NCBI GenBank assembly: GCA_024404445.1
Contig: JAKSPY010000004.1
Location: 1-40,465 of the forward strand
DNA length: 40,465 nucleotides
Direction of reading: 5' to 3'
From: Clostridia bacterium
GTDB taxonomy: Bacteria; Bacillota; Clostridia; Oscillospirales; CAG-272
Positions 32,706-40,465 of this stretch are shown piece after piece. The notes below the pieces were generated by a model. It was not told the DNA's origin, made no database searches, and saw only the letters and a list, made by a program, of their open reading frames with translations. Made by a program: the position numbers and the translations under genes. Positions within the stretch are counted from its first letter, which is position 1. Each line of letters opens with the position of its first letter.

Positions 32706-33776
32706 TTATGCTATCTCAAATATCATTGTGATAGCCGTTCCCAGAACGAAATGCGGGATGCACAGCCCCCAGATCGTCTTTTGCTTACGGTACACAAGGC
32801 CGAATACGCTGAGCAGGGCAAAAGCCCCGATCATAAACGCAATGCCCTTATGCAGATGAAAGGCACTGAAAAACAATGATGAAACGAGTATCGCCCAAAA
32901 ATCGGAATGTTTACCGGGCATGATCCTCTTTATGCTTTCGTGGAATACGCCCCTTGTCAGGAATTCCTGTACTATGACCGTGATCGGATATATATAGCAC
33001 GACCAATCCCAAAGGGCGAAATTGAATATGGCTTTTTTTGTGAACATTGAGGGGTCGATCTTAATCATTATTGCCTTGACGGCGATCATTCCGGCAAGAA
33101 CAACGGCGGTGAATATCGAATCAATAACGAGATATTTCCCGACGCCCGTCACGGAAAGTCCCATATCCTTGATCGTTATGCTGGTAAACTTGCATAAGAT
33201 GAAGAAGATCACAAAGCCGAATGCCTCCACGACCTTAGTCATCAGCGCCGGGGAGATCGGTCTGTCAAAATGCTCCCAAACCAGATACAAAAATGTCCAT
33301 AGACAGATGGCGGCCATCAGAACGACGAAAACCGACGCGGAATCGCGGGTCTTTTCCTCCAACACCTGTATATCCGTAATGTCGGCTATCTGTACAAGCA
33401 CGCCTGTTTTCTCTTTTGTGTCTTCATCGCCGAAGATAAACGATGTGGTCATACGTATCCATCTGACATCTTTGCTTTTGGTCACGTATTTGATCACGCC
33501 CTCGTGCGTCTTCTCTTTTTCAAAGACCGCGTTGATCAGAAATTCGATGATCTCGTCATTGGCGACATTAATGTCCAGCATTTCCATGATCGTTTTGTCA
33601 CTGAAATCGATATCGGCCTTTTGTAAAAAATGCTTGGCTGACGGATTGACGAATATCGGGCGGCCGTGCATATCCAAAACGATGAGCCCGTCACCTATGT
33701 CACGGGTGATCCTGCTCAGGATGGTGGTGTTTATGGTGTCGTTGCTCTTTTCTTTGATTCCTGTTGAGTTTCCCAT
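32706..33776 (-). CDS. PAS domain fused to CPBP (CAAX-protease-like) membrane protein
   Basis: A 356-residue protein. Residues about 18-135 are a PAS sensor domain (DGLIVLDMHGRPIFVNPSAK, GVLVQIADITDIQ). After it come several hydrophobic helices. The CPBP motifs are QEFLTR (270-275), FSAFH (303-307) and IPHFVLG (H342). In Rce1-like proteases the first motif is EExxxR and its first Glu activates water; here that residue is Gln (Q270), so proteolysis may be lost or altered. The other two histidine motifs are intact. PAS joined to CPBP is unusual. GAGGA lies upstream of the ATG. It lies 45 nt after the deacetylase on the same strand and may be co-transcribed. Confidence 0.8.
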   Translation of the reverse strand: MGNSTGIKEKSNDTINTTILSRITRDIGDGLIVLDMHGRPIFVNPSAKHFLQKADIDFSDKTIMEMLDINVANDEIIEFLINAVFEKEKTHEGVIKYVTKSKDVRWIRMTTSFIFGDEDTKEKTGVLVQIADITDIQVLEEKTRDSASVFVVLMAAICLWTFLYLVWEHFDRPISPALMTKVVEAFGFVIFFILCKFTSITIKDMGLSVTGVGKYLVIDSIFTAVVLAGMIAVKAIMIKIDPSMFTKKAIFNFALWDWSCYIYPITVIVQEFLTRGVFHESIKRIMPGKHSDFWAILVSSLFFSAFHLHKGIAFMIGAFALLSVFGLVYRKQKTIWGLCIPHFVLGTAITMIFEIA

Positions 33777-33821
33777 AGGCTTTTCCTCACTGTTGTTTGA
33801 TCTGTATATTGTGACCGTCCG

Positions 33822-34532
33822 TCAGAAAGGACTGTCTATGTATTTTGCAAATGCGTCATCGCCCGTTTCCCGCCATACGGTATAGCGCGAAAGTGCCAAT
33901 TCGTCTTTTTTGCCGTGGGTGCTGTCTATCGTGTAGCCGACAGTATAACCCAGCTTGCGCGCCGCTGTTATTACGCGCTCATCGTACGCGCCGTTCGGAT
34001 ACGCCAGCGACGTCACCGGCCGACCTGTCAGCCCGGAAATTATCCGCGCCGATTCTCTCAGCTCGTATGCCGTTTCTTCATCGTCAAGCTCCGTCAGCCT
34101 TCGGTGCGTGACGGTGTGTGAGCCGAATTCCACCAGACCGCTTGCCGCCATTTCACGCACCTCGTCCTCGGTCAGATGATGTTCCTCGCCGAATTTCGAC
34201 GTTATCAGAAACACCGTTGCGTGTGCGTTATATTTTTTCAGCAGGGGGAAGACGTTTTTGTATATTCCCTCATAACCGTCGTCGAACGTGAGTACCGCAA
34301 AGGTCCCGTCGGCCGTCGGCGTTTCAGAGGCAAAGACTGTCCCGATACCGCGCTCGTTCAGGGCGATCAGCTGTCGCTCAAAATCCGCGGGGGAAACGAA
34401 CAGCTCCTCACTCGGCGAAAAGATATCGTCGGACACCTCGTGATACATCAGCGTGACCGAGTGAGCGTCGGTATTCCCGCACGAGCAAAGCACGGCGGAG
34501 AGTATTATTGTGAATAAAATCACCCTTTTCAT
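33822..34532 (-). CDS. Lipoprotein polysaccharide deacetylase (NodB-like)
   Basis: A 236-residue deacetylase that probably removes acetyl groups from peptidoglycan or another surface glycan. The N-terminus is a lipoprotein signal peptide with C18 in the lipobox LCSC. The NodB fold has MYHEVSD, LTFDDGYEG (metal-binding Asp pair), SHTVTH (metal-binding His pair) and LAYPNGAYDE. All metal ligands are present. The start at 34532 is used because the alternative GTG at 34547 lies upstream of the predicted transcript start. Its leader would be only about 10 nt. A same-strand neighbour follows 45 nt later. Confidence 0.88.
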   Translation of the reverse strand: MKRVILFTIILSAVLCSCGNTDAHSVTLMYHEVSDDIFSPSEELFVSPADFERQLIALNERGIGTVFASETPTADGTFAVLTFDDGYEGIYKNVFPLLKKYNAHATVFLITSKFGEEHHLTEDEVREMAASGLVEFGSHTVTHRRLTELDDEETAYELRESARIISGLTGRPVTSLAYPNGAYDERVITAARKLGYTVGYTIDSTHGKKDELALSRYTVWRETGDDAFAKYIDSPF

Positions 34533-34548
34533 TTCATCACCCGACACG

Positions 34549-34577
34549 ATTATATCACATTATAATGAATTTTTCAA
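34549..34577 (-). promoter_or_regulatory. Minus-strand promoter for the deacetylase
   Basis: On the minus strand TTGAAA (34572-34577) and TATAAT (34549-34554) with a 17-nt spacer. The predicted start is about 34541, only 10 nt before the ATG at 34532. Confidence 0.75.
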
Positions 34578-34698
34578 TTATTCTCGGTCTTTTTGAATAA
34601 TCCGCGTTTTTTCGTGACGAAAATAGTGTAACAAAGCATAACGGAGAATCCGTCCCCGTAAACCGGGTCGGATCATTCCTGTGCTAAGGAGGATTATT

Positions 34699-35916
34699 AT
34701 GAAAAAACTGATTATCTGTCTTTCACTTTGCCTCTGTGCCGTCATCTGGGCGTCTGTCGTGTGCGCGGCGGGCTCCGTATCGCCCGCGATCGACGTGCTG
34801 GCGGCGCGGCATAAGGTCGTCAAAACGTGTGTGGGCACCAATACGGTGTCATTTTACGACGAAGATTTTTCCTGCCGCGGCGGTGTTACCGTCGCGTCCC
34901 TGCCGACAAACGGCAAGCTGACGCTGGATGGGCGTGACGTTGCCGTGGGCGCGTTCATCCCGGAGGAGGAATACGGTGATTTGCGCTATGCTCCGGCGTC
35001 GGGCGGCACGGACACATTCACGCTGATGCCGTCGGACGGCTATGACAGCGTATTCGTATGTGAGGTCACATCGCTGCCGGCGCTGAATTTTGCCCCGACG
35101 GCAGAGGATGCCGTCTGCGAATGTATTGCGGGTGTGCAGGTACATTCCGCGCTTTGTGCCGAGGACGGCGAGGGCGACGAAATGACGTATTCATTGGTTT
35201 CCGGCGGCAAGTACGGCACGGTCGCGCTGTCGGCAAACGGTGAATTCGTATATTATCCGTCCGAAGGATATTACGGTCGCGACACGTTCGTTTTCTGCGT
35301 GTCGGATAAGTGGGGCAACACGTCTGAAAATGCCGAGTGCCGCGTCACGGTGAAAAAGAACAATACGGGCACAGTGTATGCCGATATGACCGGTGACAGC
35401 GCGCACGTTGCCGCCGTCACCCTCGCCGAAAGCGGAGTGATGACGGGCAAAAAGATCGGCACCGCGATGTATTTTGAGCCCGGACGCACCGTTAGCCGCG
35501 GCGAATTTCTGATGATGACGATGAATATGCTCGGCCTCGACAGGCTGATCGGCGCCGAAGACACGAAAACGGTCTATACCGATGACGCCGACCTTTCCGC
35601 CGAATTGCGCGGCTATGTCGCGGCGGCGACGAGGCTGGGCATCATCGTCGGTATGCCGGACGGCGACGGGGTAAAATTTGACGCAGACGCCGCGGTGACA
35701 GTATCAGACGCCGCCAACGTCATCGGCAGACTGAATGAGAAATGTGATCTGGGTATCCTTGCGGCGGTGCCGACGTCGGCGTATATCGGCGACAGTATGC
35801 CGCGTGACGGCGTATCGCTCTTGTGCTCTGCGGGGCTTTTGCCGTGTGATGAGCCGACGGACGTGCTGACGCGGCGCGACGTTGCCGTGATGCTTTGCAC
35901 CCTGCAAAACGCATAG
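34699..35916 (+). CDS. Secreted cadherin-like/SLH-domain surface protein
   Basis: A 405-residue secreted protein. The signal peptide covers residues 1 to about 25 (ends VVCAAG). Two Ig/cadherin-like modules follow; the second has the pattern NGEFVYYPSEGYYGRDTFVF typical of cadherin-like (Big_9/VCBS-type) repeats. The C-terminal half (about 225-405) has the look of SLH repeats: ADMTGDSAHVAAVTLAESGVMTG, with later R-G-E-F and T-R-R-D-V-A motifs. SLH repeats bind secondary cell-wall polymer. No enzyme signature is seen. AAGGAGG sets the start at 34699. It is divergent from the deacetylase and ends at a strong terminator. Confidence 0.8.
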   Translation: MKKLIICLSLCLCAVIWASVVCAAGSVSPAIDVLAARHKVVKTCVGTNTVSFYDEDFSCRGGVTVASLPTNGKLTLDGRDVAVGAFIPEEEYGDLRYAPASGGTDTFTLMPSDGYDSVFVCEVTSLPALNFAPTAEDAVCECIAGVQVHSALCAEDGEGDEMTYSLVSGGKYGTVALSANGEFVYYPSEGYYGRDTFVFCVSDKWGNTSENAECRVTVKKNNTGTVYADMTGDSAHVAAVTLAESGVMTGKKIGTAMYFEPGRTVSRGEFLMMTMNMLGLDRLIGAEDTKTVYTDDADLSAELRGYVAAATRLGIIVGMPDGDGVKFDADAAVTVSDAANVIGRLNEKCDLGILAAVPTSAYIGDSMPRDGVSLLCSAGLLPCDEPTDVLTRRDVAVMLCTLQNA

Positions 35917-35960
35917 CCGTCGCTCACACGGAATATCCGGACAAAAACACGATAAATATG

Positions 35961-35999
35961 GCAAGGGCAGAGAAACGACCTCTCTGCCCTTGCTTTTAT
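35961..35999 (+). terminator. Rho-independent terminator after the SLH protein gene
   Basis: GCAAGGGCAGAGA (35961-35973) pairs exactly with TCTCTGCCCTTGC (35981-35993) around a 7-nt loop, followed by TTTTATT. Confidence 0.92.
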
Positions 36000-36219
36000 T
36001 CGTCTTTGTTTTATCTGTCGCCGTCCTCACCGTTCCGTACGCGCGTTCCGTATGTGCCGGAAATTCACATTATATTATAGCATAACAAGCGACGTTTGCA
36101 AAGGCAAACGTCCCATTTCCGCACAAATCCGATTGCGTCCGTCATAAAAAGTCCCGTATTGCAAGGCTTTTTTGCCACGGCGCAAATATTGCAGAATTGT
36201 TACAAATGCGAATTTTGTA

Positions 36220-36431
36220 TTGACAAACCGATAGAATGTGTGCTAACGTGATAGTATCTATCACTATACGCATCGATACGATGCAAAAAATGGGGAAAAA
36301 GCCGGAAAAATGACGTGTTCCGTCAAATTATGCCCGTGATCCCTGCAAAAATTCATGGTAATGGATTTTTCGCTTTTTCGGCGCAAGCCGATGAAACAGA
36401 TTAAATTATCTCTGACAAAGGAGAAAAAGAT
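36220..36431 (+). promoter_or_regulatory. Promoter region and long leader of the giant surface protein
   Basis: A perfect TTGACA (36220-36225) has no good -10 at the usual distance; the best near 18 nt is TAACGT (36244-36249), which is weak. Two palindromes follow directly: GTGATAG-TAT-CTATCAC (36248-36264) and GCATCG-ATA-CGATGC (36270-36284), both with a 3-nt centre. They lie where a repressor or activator could act. Further down, TCGGC-GCAA-GCCGA (36378-36391) is a small hairpin with a GNRA-type loop. AAAGGAG is the Shine-Dalgarno site. The rest of the stretch from 36000 to 36219 is AT-rich with no gene that I can see. Confidence 0.6.
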
Positions 36432-39400
36432 ATGAAAAAAATTGTTAGCTTCATGTTGGCGATGCTGATGGTCTTTTCGACCTTCACAATTCTGCCGATA
36501 ACGGTAGTGGCGGGCTCGCCGGATGACGCCTACGATGTGGAAAACGGAAATTTCCGTTGGAAAGATATCCACGTTACGACGGACATCTACGGAAAAATCG
36601 ACGGTTTTTCCGCAAAGGCGATTTGTAACGATCCGCAATATTGGAGGAATGTTACTTCCCGAAATTATGGATTTGCGATCATCGAGGCCAACGATGATAT
36701 TTTCCCGACGACGGATTCTACCCCCGGTGGGAGATTCTCCGCGTCTAATAGCGATGTGTCCGATCTGAAATCACGTTGCGTGTGGCAGGAAGTCAATGTC
36801 GGTAGGCCCGATGATCCTGTCTGGATAACCCTTGACGTCAATACGAAGGACGATCTGGCAAAGCTCGATGTAGATAAGGACTACTATCTGTACCTTTGGG
36901 TTGGCTCGGGCAGCTGTACCTTTGAGTCATGTGCAGGCAAACTGACGCATATCACGATAAACAGATTCGTGGATGAGGGCTCCGGTTATCAGCTCCGCAA
37001 GACCGAGCGCACGATGGGCATTGCCGGGCAGGTGCTGAACGGCGTCACCAAAAAGTTTGGCACATATACCTTCAACATACGTCTGTCGGACGATGCTAAA
37101 AAGGCCTGCGCGACCGATAATGTATATAACCTGTATTATGACTCAAGTGAGCAATTCAGATTAGGGCTTTATGATTCTGAAAGTAAAGCCTTCATATCGG
37201 CAAGTGGCTCCGGAACGGCGAAATTCAAGAGCATGATGATCGCCTACGGCAACGCGTTGGAAAGCGGAGAAGAAATGGCGCTGCCGACCGTTGACGGCTT
37301 TGCGAAAAGCGATACGGCCAGCACCAATTACTCGGTCGTCATCAATATGTCGGAGGGTAAAACGCTTGCGGAGATCGCCGAATACGTAAAACGGATCGTA
37401 TTCAAAAACAGCCCCATCGGGCAGACGATCCAGATTTCGATCTCTTCCGATACGGTCGAGGAAAAGACCTTCTTCAACGCGGCGAACGGACACTATTATC
37501 AATACGTGGCATATCCGGATAACGGATCTCATCACTGGATAGACGCATATAACACGGCAAAGAGCATGACCTTTGCCGGCAGAACCGGTTATCTTGCCAC
37601 GGTCAAGGATTTTGACGAGGATCTGTTCATTTATAAAGCGTCGGATTCTGTCGGCTTCCTCGGCGGTACCGTGTTGAATCACGGGGACGAGGACGGCGCC
37701 CTGTATTACACTTATACCGTTGACGATCACGGGACATACGACAGAGCTACGATGAAAACGTGGTATTGGGCGTGCGGCCCCGAGAGAGGCGAGGTCTTCT
37801 ATGGGGACTATAACGGTGCTTTTAACAGTAACGACGCGTATGGGTATAACAAAGGTCAAGGCTATTATTTTAACTGGCGTGAAAATGAGCCGAACGGCAG
37901 TGATGTAAGTAATGGCGGCAATGAATGTTGCCTTACCACCTTGACTGTCGGACCCGGATACGCGGCAATCGCCGCCGGTGTAGAAATTCCGAGTAGCTGG
38001 AATGATATGCCCGAATGCGCAGCCAGCAATTTGCCGAGCGCTCAAAAATATGCCGTAAAGGGTTATTTTGTAGAATACGGCGACCTGCCCTACGGCGACA
38101 GCGGCTTTTTGACTGAAAATAAGCCTTCTGTTTCCGTCAGCGGACGTATCGGCACAGCCAAAGCCATCACCAACGGCACGCCGGAGGAATTGAAGGACGA
38201 TAACCACGGTTATATCGTGGTTGATAAGGCGTTGGCGAATAAGGACGATATCATCACCGTCACGGTTCACCCCGAAAAGAATTTTGAACTTGATAAGCTT
38301 ACATACGTTTGCTCCGGCGATAAGGTCGTAACACCGATCAGGGACAATGCCGGAACGTACAGCTTTGAAATGCCGGATAAGCCTGTCACCGTTGTCGCGA
38401 CGTTCAAGTCGCACAGGCACGGCGAGGGCGCCGCTGAGGTCACATTCAAGGAATGGGATAAGGACGACAGCCTTCCCACCACGGCGGGCAATTATTATCT
38501 CGTCGATGACGTCGGGTTAAGCGACACGTGGGTCGTTCCCACGGACGGCGATGTCAATATCTGCCTCAACGGTCATTCTATCATCATGATGGAGAATGTC
38601 ACTGATGTCATCAACGTCCCCGCCGGCGCGACCCTGCGTATCTATGATTGCGACCCGACGGAGCAGGAGATCATCGCCGGTGTTCACGGCATCGGAGGTG
38701 CGATCCGTCTGACCGGCTCGGGCGTTAAAGCCAAAGGCATAAACGTCAGCGGCTCATTCACAATGAACGGCGGCACCGTCTGCTCAATGACGTGCGGCGT
38801 TTACATAAACGGCGGTAGCTTCACGATGAACGGCGGCGTGATCGCCGGAAACAAAGACGCAAGCGAAACCAACGATATTTTCGGCGCGGGCGTGTACATG
38901 AACGGCGGTACGTTCGTGATGAACGGCGGCTTCATCCGTGAAAACATCCTGCAGAATGAGGGCGGCTATTCCGCGTACGGCGCGGGCGTTTGCGTGGACG
39001 GTGACGGCGTATTCACGATGAACGGCGGCCGGGTCAGCAACAATGTGATGTACATGGACAGCGCGTACGGCGGCGGTATCTGCGTCAAGGACGGCAGCTT
39101 CGTCATGAGCAACGGCGAAATCTGCGATAACGAAAGCAGATACGGCGCAGGTCTGTATGTCGGCGCGGACGGCACGGCATCCGTAAAGGGCGGAAAAATA
39201 TCCGGCAATACGGCATCCGTGTTCGGCGGCGGTATCTATGATGCCGGCGCTCTGACCCTCGGCGGCACGGTCAAGGTCGTCGATAATGCAAATGACAACC
39301 TTTATACGGAAAGAAATAAGTTGATCTCCGTTGATTCCCCGGCTGACGGAATGTATGTCGGCGTATCGACAGAAACGTCCGGCGGCAATTTCTCGGATAA

Positions 39401-40465
39401 TAACGTGGAGCACGGCTATGAGAAGTATTTCTTCTCTGACGACCCCTTAAAATGGGTAGACATCAGCGACCATTTGTGGCTCAAGAGTGTCGGCGGTGAA
39501 TCTTATAAGGTCACTGTCAACCCCTGCGATCACGGTGCCGTTTATTCCGATTGCCAAATGGTACTCAAGTCGGTTGCCGATCACACGACGATCCATATCA
39601 CCGTCGTGCCGGACGCGGGCTACAGGCTCAAGACCCTGACATATAACGACGGCACGGATCACGATATCACAGCCGACGCGCAGGGCAATTATACATTCAC
39701 GATGCCCGATTCAGACGTCACCGTCACGGCGACGTTTGTGTCCCACTTCCACGGTGAGGGCGACGATATCATAGTCTTTGAGTCGTGGGACGGCGGTGCC
39801 GAGCACAATTCGATGCCGACCGAGGCGGGCAATTATTATCTTACCGACGATATAATTCTTTTTGACACGTGGGAGGTCCCCACAGGTGTGACCAATCTCT
39901 GCCTGAACGGGCATATCGTTGAGATGGTCAAGGACGGCAGAGTTATCACGGTCAAAACCGGCGCGACGTTGAATCTGCACGACTGTGACACGACGACAGA
40001 GCACTATTTCACAAAGAACGAGTCCGGCCTTTGGATAATTGCGGCTGATCAGACCGTGATTACCGATTACTACGTCATCGGCGGTGCCGTCACCGGCGGT
40101 TATGCCGACCGTGGCGGCAGTGAAGACGTCATTAAAGGTGTCGGCGGCGGTGTGTGCGTCTGTAAGGAAGCCTCGTTCACCATGACCGGCGGCAACATCG
40201 TCGGTAATAAAACTACATCTAACCAAAGCGGCTGCGGCGGCGGTGGCGTATTTATTGACAATTCCGGCAGCTTCACTATGTCAGGCGGCAACATCGTCGG
40301 CAATAGTTGCGGTACCGGCGGCGGTGTGTGCGTCTATAATGGCGCCTCGTTCACCATGACCGGCGGCACGATCACCGACGGAGCTGCTAATAACGGCGGC
40401 GGTGTATACGTCAGCGGCACGTTCACCATGACCGGCGACAGCATCATATCCGGCCATAATTGTAC
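36432..40465 (+). CDS. Giant secreted protein with C-type-lectin-like domain and beta-helix repeats (3' truncated by window end)
   Basis: The frame stays open from the ATG at 36432 to the last base, 1344 codons without a stop. A signal peptide covers about residues 1-27 (ends TVVAG). Residues about 30-350 match nothing I recognise. Residues about 352-551 are a C-type-lectin-like domain: YYQYV, AYNTAKSMTFAGRTGYLATV, YWACGPERGEVFY, FNWRENEPNG, SWNDMP, GYFVEYG. Then comes a bacterial-repeat module (about 571-660, YSFEMPDKPVTVVATF) and a right-handed beta-helix of SFTMNGG-type turns (about 740-960). The module plus helix is repeated once (about 1020-1103 and from about 1215). AAGGAG is before the ATG. 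It is probably a cell-surface adhesin; attachment and C-terminus lie outside. Confidence 0.88.
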   Translation, partial: MKKIVSFMLAMLMVFSTFTILPITVVAGSPDDAYDVENGNFRWKDIHVTTDIYGKIDGFSAKAICNDPQYWRNVTSRNYGFAIIEANDDIFPTTDSTPGGRFSASNSDVSDLKSRCVWQEVNVGRPDDPVWITLDVNTKDDLAKLDVDKDYYLYLWVGSGSCTFESCAGKLTHITINRFVDEGSGYQLRKTERTMGIAGQVLNGVTKKFGTYTFNIRLSDDAKKACATDNVYNLYYDSSEQFRLGLYDSESKAFISASGSGTAKFKSMMIAYGNALESGEEMALPTVDGFAKSDTASTNYSVVINMSEGKTLAEIAEYVKRIVFKNSPIGQTIQISISSDTVEEKTFFNAANGHYYQYVAYPDNGSHHWIDAYNTAKSMTFAGRTGYLATVKDFDEDLFIYKASDSVGFLGGTVLNHGDEDGALYYTYTVDDHGTYDRATMKTWYWACGPERGEVFYGDYNGAFNSNDAYGYNKGQGYYFNWRENEPNGSDVSNGGNECCLTTLTVGPGYAAIAAGVEIPSSWNDMPECAASNLPSAQKYAVKGYFVEYGDLPYGDSGFLTENKPSVSVSGRIGTAKAITNGTPEELKDDNHGYIVVDKALANKDDIITVTVHPEKNFELDKLTYVCSGDKVVTPIRDNAGTYSFEMPDKPVTVVATFKSHRHGEGAAEVTFKEWDKDDSLPTTAGNYYLVDDVGLSDTWVVPTDGDVNICLNGHSIIMMENVTDVINVPAGATLRIYDCDPTEQEIIAGVHGIGGAIRLTGSGVKAKGINVSGSFTMNGGTVCSMTCGVYINGGSFTMNGGVIAGNKDASETNDIFGAGVYMNGGTFVMNGGFIRENILQNEGGYSAYGAGVCVDGDGVFTMNGGRVSNNVMYMDSAYGGGICVKDGSFVMSNGEICDNESRYGAGLYVGADGTASVKGGKISGNTASVFGGGIYDAGALTLGGTVKVVDNANDNLYTERNKLISVDSPADGMYVGVSTETSGGNFSDNNVEHGYEKYFFSDDPLKWVDISDHLWLKSVGGESYKVTVNPCDHGAVYSDCQMVLKSVADHTTIHITVVPDAGYRLKTLTYNDGTDHDITADAQGNYTFTMPDSDVTVTATFVSHFHGEGDDIIVFESWDGGAEHNSMPTEAGNYYLTDDIILFDTWEVPTGVTNLCLNGHIVEMVKDGRVITVKTGATLNLHDCDTTTEHYFTKNESGLWIIAADQTVITDYYVIGGAVTGGYADRGGSEDVIKGVGGGVCVCKEASFTMTGGNIVGNKTTSNQSGCGGGGVFIDNSGSFTMSGGNIVGNSCGTGGGVCVYNGASFTMTGGTITDGAANNGGGVYVSGTFTMTGDSIISGHNC
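38755..40465 (+). repeat. DNA repeats coding beta-helix turns
   Basis: Short units of the form F-[TV]-M-[NTS]-G-G and GGG(V/I)(Y/C)V recur about every 20-30 residues. They are found at 38755-39110 and again from 40165 onward, with TTCACNATG and GGCGGCGGTGT stretches repeated in bases. The two blocks are separated by a non-repetitive linker and a second copy of the bacterial-repeat module. Confidence 0.8.

Noticed and set aside
36285..36431. A cyclic-di-GMP-I riboswitch in the leader of the surface gene
   Set aside because: Only a GNRA-type hairpin fits. The conserved core segments of that riboswitch could not be found in order.
37161..38420. A 419-codon open frame on the minus strand opposite the giant surface gene
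   Set aside because: It has no recognisable domain or Shine-Dalgarno site, and the plus-strand frame has a clear lectin-like domain and signal peptide. GC-rich third positions create such antisense frames throughout the window.
38755..39300. A CRISPR-like array suggested by regularly spaced short repeats
   Set aside because: The repeats are in frame, degenerate and code beta-helix turns. There are no constant repeats with unique spacers and no cas genes.

Overview
The window looks like a chromosomal segment from an anaerobic gut-type member of the Clostridia (Firmicutes). The main evidence is the gene order yicC-remA-gmk-rpoZ-priA-def-fmt-rsmB-rlmN-stp-prkC-rsgA. That order is the classical Gram-positive housekeeping block, and RemA (DUF370) is typical of it. 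Base composition is moderately GC-rich in genes and AT-rich in promoters. Shine-Dalgarno sites are strong (GGAGG/AAGGAG). There is an SLH-domain protein, a lipoprotein deacetylase and several plant- or host-glycan hydrolases. The species cannot be fixed from sequence alone; an uncultured Oscillospirales- or Christensenellales-like bacterium would fit.

Layout. (1) 1-5149, plus strand: 3' end of asnS with its terminator, then a PLP aminotransferase, purB, ddl and a type II pantothenate kinase, closed by a terminator. (2) 5217-5425: a dispersed palindromic intergenic repeat, then a good SigA-type promoter. (3) 5527-16927: the tightly packed housekeeping operon listed above, ended by a bidirectional terminator. 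(4) 17100-18131, minus strand: two homologous small genes, each coding a 29-residue double-glycine leader and a divergent core, each behind a near-identical promoter/leader cassette. No exporter is present. (5) 18174-26932: a sugar-metabolism island with a zinc dehydrogenase (minus strand), divergent from a GH27 alpha-galactosidase and a small zinc-ribbon protein, then an operon of a TIM-barrel isomerase, a beta-propeller glycosidase-like protein, a GH29 alpha-L-fucosidase and a GH78 alpha-L-rhamnosidase. None has a visible signal peptide, so degradation is probably cytoplasmic on imported oligosaccharides. The two plus-strand promoters of the island share sequence and geometry. (6) 27098-30862: a metallophosphoesterase, a CobW/G3E metal-chaperone GTPase with a His-Asp-Cys tandem repeat, a second G3E-like protein fused to a DUF1980-like domain, and a GNAT acetyltransferase. 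(7) 31043-40465: cell-envelope genes. These are a membrane-anchored HtrA protease, a PAS-CPBP fusion with an altered catalytic motif, a lipoprotein polysaccharide deacetylase, an SLH protein, and a very large secreted protein that is still open at the window end and carries a C-type-lectin-like domain and beta-helix repeats.

The least explained parts are the paired double-glycine peptides with duplicated promoter cassettes, the paired G3E proteins, the PAS-CPBP fusion, and the tandem palindromes in the leader of the giant surface protein. No rRNA, tRNA, CRISPR array, transposase or prophage gene was seen. All functional calls rest on recognising motifs by eye; no database search was run.
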